This document shows positions 60,350 through 64,000 of a stretch of DNA of 64,000 nucleotides, piece by piece. A model generated the notes under the pieces. It was not told the origin of the DNA. It searched no databases and saw nothing but the letters and a program-made list of their open reading frames with translations. A program made the position numbers and the translations under genes. The stretch covers positions 185,381 through 249,380 of the forward strand of contig JAJDCQ010000021.1 of assembly GCA_029260755.1 (NCBI GenBank), in the 5' to 3' direction. How positions within the stretch are numbered: the stretch's first letter is position 1; every line of letters starts with the position of its first letter. The stretch comes from Planctomycetota bacterium (lineage in GTDB: Bacteria; Planctomycetota; J058; JAJDCQ01).

Positions 60350-63199
60350 TCAGCTCCCGCCCGATCCGGCCGCCAGCTCCGCGAGGAGGCGACGGATCAG
60401 CGGCTCTTCCGGATGCCCCGCGCCGAGCGCGTTCCGGAGGGCATCGATCGCGTCGTCGATCTCGCCACGTCGCCGGTGGATGACGCCCTTGTTGAACCAG
60501 GCCGACGCGAAGCCCGGGTTGATCTCGAGCGCGCGCTCCAGCGACACGAGCGCCTCGACGTCCTGGTCGCCCTGCTGCGCCTCGATCGATCCCTTGAGGT
60601 ACCACCCGTGGTGGTGGTCGGGGTTGAGCTCGAGCGCGCGGGTGACGTCGGCGACCGCCGCGTCGAGCTGGCCCGTGTTGCCGAGCGCCATCGCCCGGTT
60701 CATGCGGAGGATGAACGAGTCGGGCCGGACCTCGATCCCCCGGCCGAGGAGGTCGATCGCCCGCTCGAGATGCTCGCGCCGGCGACCGGCGTCCCGACCC
60801 TCGGCCTGCTTGAGGTGCCAGGCGGCCCGGAACCAGAGCCCGAGCGGATCGCCCGGACGGAGGGCGAGGGCGCGGTCGTAGTCCTCCCGCGCGCCGGGGA
60901 AGTCGCCCACGATCTGACGCTCGTAGCCGCGCATGATGAGCGCTTCGTAGTAGTTCGCGCGGAGCGCGATCGCGCGGTCGTAGTCGGCGATCGCCGCCTC
61001 GTACTGAGCCGTCGCGCCCGGACCATCGCCGGCGGCGAAGTGACGCGCGTCGGCGCGCAGACGCCAGGGCTCCTCGCGGCTCGGCTCGGCCTCGATCACC
61101 CGGTCGCACGCGGCGATGCACTCGGGCAGGCGCCGCTCGGCGAAGGCGAGGAGGGCCTCGGCGTAGTCCTCGTTCTCGACGCCGCCAGCCTCGAGGGCGG
61201 CGCGGAGGTCGCGCGCCCCCGCCTCGAGCCAGGGATCGACGCGCGCCTCGGCCGTCGGCCCGAGCTGCCATCCCATGTGGAGGAGCTCCTCGATGGCGCG
61301 GGACAGGGCGATCTTGCCCCGCTCGAGCAGCGCCGCCCCGAAGTCCGGGCGACGCTCGAGGGCGAGGTCGTAGTCGGCGATCGCGCCGGTCCAGTCGAGC
61401 TGCAACGCCCGGGCGCGCGCGCGCCAGTAGGGGACCTCGTGGTCTCCGTCGAAGAGGTCCTCGGCCTCGTCGAGGACCGCGATCGCGTCGGCGAGCTGCG
61501 CCCGCGTGCGGACCAGGTCGGCTCCGGGACGGTAGAGATCGCGGCTCGCCTGCTCGACGATCTGCCGACCGCGGTCCACGAGCGGCTTGATCTGCTCGCG
61601 GAGCTCGCCCTGGCGCTGGCGCGCCTCGGCCGCGGCCGTCTCCTCGGTCGCGCTCTCGGCGAGGAGGCGCGCCCGCGCCTCCTCCTGGCCGCGGATCCGC
61701 TCGTCGCAGGCGCGCAGCCGCTCGGAGATCGCGCCGTCGGACGGGGCGAGCTCGAACGCGCGCCCGTACCACTCGCGCGCCTCCGACCAGCGCCCGCTCG
61801 CGAACGCCCCCTCGCCCTTGATCCGGTACGCGTCGACGCGGGCCGAGGCGTCGAGCGCCTGCCAGCCGAGGAGCAGCCCGGCCAGGACGACCGCGGCGAG
61901 CGCCAGCCCGGCGGACCACGCGAGCAGCTTCTGCCGGTCGAGGGCGCGGGAGATCCGGGTGACGAGCGACCGAGGCCTCGCGTGGATCCGCTCCTGCCGG
62001 CAGGCGCGGGCGAGGTCGTCCGCCATCGCCTTCGCGTTCCGGTAGCGGTGGGCCGGGTTCTTCTCCATCGCCTTGAAGATGATCGTCTCGACGTCCGGCG
62101 GGAGATCGGAGACGAGGCTCGTCGGAGCGATCGTGTCCTCCTCGACGACGGCCCGGAGCGTCGCCACCGGCGTGCTCCGCACGAACGGCGGATGGCCCGT
62201 GACCAGCTCGTAGAGCGTCGCGCCGAGGCCGTAGACATCGCTCCGCTTGCCGACGTGCGCCGTCTCGCCGCACGCCTGCTCCGGCGGCATGTAGGCGGGG
62301 GTACCCACGACGAACCCCGTCTGGGTGATGGTGCTGTGCCCCCGCATCGATCGGGCGAGGCCAAAGTCGCCGAGGTAGGGATGCCCGCCGGGCTCGAGGA
62401 TGATGTTGTGAGGCTTGACGTCGCGGTGAACGATCCCCTGATCGTGCGCGTAGGCGAGGGCGAGGGCCACATTGCGGGCGATCGTGCACGCCTTCTTCCA
62501 GGGGAGGCGCTTGCGGTTGAGCGCCTCGCCCTCGATGAACTTCATCGCGATGAAGAACTCGCCGTCCTCCTCGCCGAGCTCCCACACCGGGACGATGCCG
62601 GGGTGATTGAGGGACGCCGCCGTCTGCGCCTCGCGGATGAAGCGCGCGGTCTCGGTGTCATCGACGCCGTCGGTCCGGAGCCGCTTCAGCGCGACGATCC
62701 GGCCGAGGACGCCGTCCCACGCCTTGTGGACGACGCCCATCCCGCCGCGCCCGAGCTCCTCGAGGAGGACGTACTTTCCGAAGCAGCGCTTGGGGTCGGT
62801 CGCGATGGCGGCGACCTCGGGCGGCATCCGCGCGACCGCCGATGATGACGACGACTCGCTCGGCGAAGAGGAGGAGATCGTCTCCCGGGAGGCGGACGGA
62901 CCCTCGACGATCGTCCCGTGCGGTCCGACCGCGGCCTTCGGTCTCGAAGGCTCCGCCGAGGGATCGGCGGGCCGGGCCCCCTGAACGGAGATCGCCGCGC
63001 TCACCTGCTCGAAGCTGCACAGGCCGAGACGGATGAGGATGTCGCCGAGCCGGACCTTGTCGCCGTCCGTCCGGAGACGCGCCTGCTCGGCGAGCGCCTC
63101 GTTCAGACGCGAGTCGGAGAGGGTGCCGTTCTCGCGGAGGATCTCGCCAAGGCGGAGATCGTCGCGGCGCTTGACCGTCGAGTCGGGTGTGGAGGTCAT
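60350..63199 (-). CDS. Ser/Thr kinase with N-terminal MshEN-like domain and C-terminal TPRs
   Basis: A 949-aa protein. Residues about 15-72 have L-G-E-I-L-R-E-N-G-T-L-S and L-G-D-I-L-I-R-L-G-L-C-S-F-E-Q-V, the paired L-G-x-x-L-x-x-x-G motifs of the MshEN/GspE-N fold, some members of which bind cyclic-di-GMP. A Ser-rich linker follows. Kinase domain about 140-400: L-G-R-G-G-M-G-V-V-H, A-L-K-R-L, H-R-D-V-K-P-H-N (about 257-264), D-F-G-L-A, V-G-T-P-A-Y-M-P-P-E-Q. A membrane helix is at about 424-446, a coiled coil at about 495-545, and TPRs fill about 560-945 (A-I-A-D-Y-D-L-A-L-E-R-R-P and similar). It is predicted to link a nucleotide signal to phosphorylation. Confidence 0.93.
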   Translation of the reverse strand: MTSTPDSTVKRRDDLRLGEILRENGTLSDSRLNEALAEQARLRTDGDKVRLGDILIRLGLCSFEQVSAAISVQGARPADPSAEPSRPKAAVGPHGTIVEGPSASRETISSSSPSESSSSSAVARMPPEVAAIATDPKRCFGKYVLLEELGRGGMGVVHKAWDGVLGRIVALKRLRTDGVDDTETARFIREAQTAASLNHPGIVPVWELGEEDGEFFIAMKFIEGEALNRKRLPWKKACTIARNVALALAYAHDQGIVHRDVKPHNIILEPGGHPYLGDFGLARSMRGHSTITQTGFVVGTPAYMPPEQACGETAHVGKRSDVYGLGATLYELVTGHPPFVRSTPVATLRAVVEEDTIAPTSLVSDLPPDVETIIFKAMEKNPAHRYRNAKAMADDLARACRQERIHARPRSLVTRISRALDRQKLLAWSAGLALAAVVLAGLLLGWQALDASARVDAYRIKGEGAFASGRWSEAREWYGRAFELAPSDGAISERLRACDERIRGQEEARARLLAESATEETAAAEARQRQGELREQIKPLVDRGRQIVEQASRDLYRPGADLVRTRAQLADAIAVLDEAEDLFDGDHEVPYWRARARALQLDWTGAIADYDLALERRPDFGAALLERGKIALSRAIEELLHMGWQLGPTAEARVDPWLEAGARDLRAALEAGGVENEDYAEALLAFAERRLPECIAACDRVIEAEPSREEPWRLRADARHFAAGDGPGATAQYEAAIADYDRAIALRANYYEALIMRGYERQIVGDFPGAREDYDRALALRPGDPLGLWFRAAWHLKQAEGRDAGRRREHLERAIDLLGRGIEVRPDSFILRMNRAMALGNTGQLDAAVADVTRALELNPDHHHGWYLKGSIEAQQGDQDVEALVSLERALEINPGFASAWFNKGVIHRRRGEIDDAIDALRNALGAGHPEEPLIRRLLAELAAGSGGS

Positions 63200-63300
63200 C
63201 GCGGCGTCCCCGAGCTCGCTCGGTCACCCGGAACCCCTCCCCCCCCCCTTCTAGACTGACAGGAAGAGGCGAGGGTTCCAAATGACGCGTTGCGCTCGGC

Positions 63301-63681
63301 TCAGCCCCGGCAACGGAAGTGCGTCACGAGGACGGGCGCCCGGTGGGCGCGGCGGACGAGGACGCGGCGAAGCCGGAAGACGGGCTCGCCGTGGCGGTAG
63401 CCGACGTGAACGCGCCGGGTCTCGTAGACGGCTGGCACGCGCTGATAGACGGTCTCGACGGTCGGGACGCAGCGGTCGCAGTGACGGAAGCGGAAGACCC
63501 GCACCTGGCCGCGATGCCCGTGGCCCACCCGCTGAACGACGCGACGGCTGCTCCGGTGGTGGCCGCCGAAGCCGACCCGGAAGCGGAAACCATCTCCGGC
63601 CTCGGTGGTGGCGGGCGCGGCGACGGCGCCGACGAGGGTCAGGGCGAGGGCGGCGGCGAGGGTGGTGAGCGGGGCCTTCAT
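63301..63681 (-). CDS. Small secreted His/Arg-rich protein
   Basis: A 126-aa protein; ATG 63681 follows CAGGAGATCGCC, and the longer frame is not needed. Signal peptide about 1-28 (L-A-A-A-L-A-L-T-L-V-G-A-V-A-A). The mature part is very basic (G-H-H-R-S-S-R-R, G-H-G-H-R-G, F-R-F-R-H-C-D-R-C) with short strand-like segments V-R-V-F-R-F, V-E-T-V-Y-Q-R-V-P-A-V-Y-E. The H-C-D-R-C cluster could bind a metal. No family is recognised. It is probably a periplasmic or envelope protein. Confidence 0.68.
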   Translation of the reverse strand: MKAPLTTLAAALALTLVGAVAAPATTEAGDGFRFRVGFGGHHRSSRRVVQRVGHGHRGQVRVFRFRHCDRCVPTVETVYQRVPAVYETRRVHVGYRHGEPVFRLRRVLVRRAHRAPVLVTHFRCRG

Positions 63682-64000
63682 GGCGATCTCCTGTTCGTCT
63701 TCGATCTCGTGGTTCCGAGGGCCGCGACCGTGCGGCCCGTCGTCGGCCCACCCCTTCGCAGTCGCCATGCCAAGCCGATCGAAGCGCCGGCGCAACATCG
63801 CCAATCCAGCCCCACCAAGGACTTACGCCAAACCACGATCCACGTGACGCCCCGTCCTCCGCCCCGAGTCGGACCCACCCGAGCCGAACCGAAGGAGTCA
63901 AACCCCGAAGGGGTCAGGTCTCGGGTATTGGCATTAGTGGCCGTGGTGGGAAGGTCCGAGCCCTGACCCCGTCGGGTCCACCGCGGCGGGGGCGGCGCCG
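63682..64000. other. Right-edge intergenic region
   Basis: 319 bp to the end of the window with no supported ORF. It contains GGACTTACG near 63819 and the REP-like palindrome at 63904-63976. Confidence 0.5.
63904..63976. repeat. REP-like palindrome
   Basis: CCCGA-a-GGGGTCAGG at 63904-63918 pairs with CCTGACCCC-g-TCGGG at 63962-63976: 15-base arms with one mismatch and a 43-bp centre. Ends of GGGGTCAGG/CCTGACCCC type recall repeats mobilised by REP-associated tyrosine transposases (Y1 family). No such transposase gene is in the window. Confidence 0.5.

Overview
The window is high-GC bacterial DNA in two unlike halves that meet at a pair of tRNA genes near 32.1-32.4 kb. The right half (about 32.4-64 kb) is a very GC-rich chromosomal backbone. 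It has three large transmembrane Ser/Thr kinases with WD40 or TPR sensor regions (one with an MshEN-like N-terminus), two ECF sigma/anti-sigma pairs, a secreted GH57-like glycosidase, HrpB, and secreted TPR proteins. This mix suggests a Planctomycetota-type organism; Myxococcota or a related candidate phylum is an alternative. No rRNA or marker gene in the window fixes the lineage.

The left half (1 to about 32.1 kb) is less GC-rich by eye and reads as an integrated defence island. From left to right it holds: a truncated Mrr-like nuclease; a minus-strand cassette (small serine recombinase, putative nuclease, AlpA-like HTH, HNH nuclease, HEPN protein, acidic protein, PD-(D/E)XK nuclease); an LRV-repeat protein; a complete type I restriction-modification operon (HTH, hsdM, hsdS, hsdR); a three-gene SF2-helicase cassette; an orphan gene; a mobile-element-type zinc protein; an atypical kinase with a small upstream ORF; an HTH/unknown/nuclease-UDG-like operon; a protein with a diadenylate-cyclase (DAC)-like domain; two coupled HEPN-type genes; and a large serine recombinase. 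The recombinase ORF runs through the tRNA terminator and into tRNA-Asn, so the island/chromosome junction probably lies just inside its 3' end. The other end of the island is outside the window.

Backbone layout: a tRNA-Met/tRNA-Asn operon with a promoter and terminator (minus); two membrane-anchored thioredoxin/FMN-bind-like proteins; an ECF sigma factor and a very long anti-sigma factor ending in a glycogen-binding (CBM48/AMPK-type) domain, divergent from the GH57-like enzyme, which suggests an alpha-glucan-sensing regulon; a TPR kinase; two tandem paralogous secreted proteins; a TerB-like protein; a secreted thioredoxin-like protein with an in-frame UGA followed by a SECIS-like hairpin (candidate selenoprotein); a second ECF sigma/anti-sigma pair; a WD40 kinase; a methyltransferase; hrpB; a MshEN-kinase-TPR protein; and a small secreted basic protein. 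Two foldback elements of about 207 bp with matching ends lie at 48.6 and 57.5 kb, and a REP-like palindrome lies at the right edge.

The strongest leads are the candidate selenoprotein (48853-49953), the DAC-like protein and nuclease-UDG-like fusion in the island, the helicase cassette behind the type I system, and the CBM48 anti-sigma/GH57 pair.
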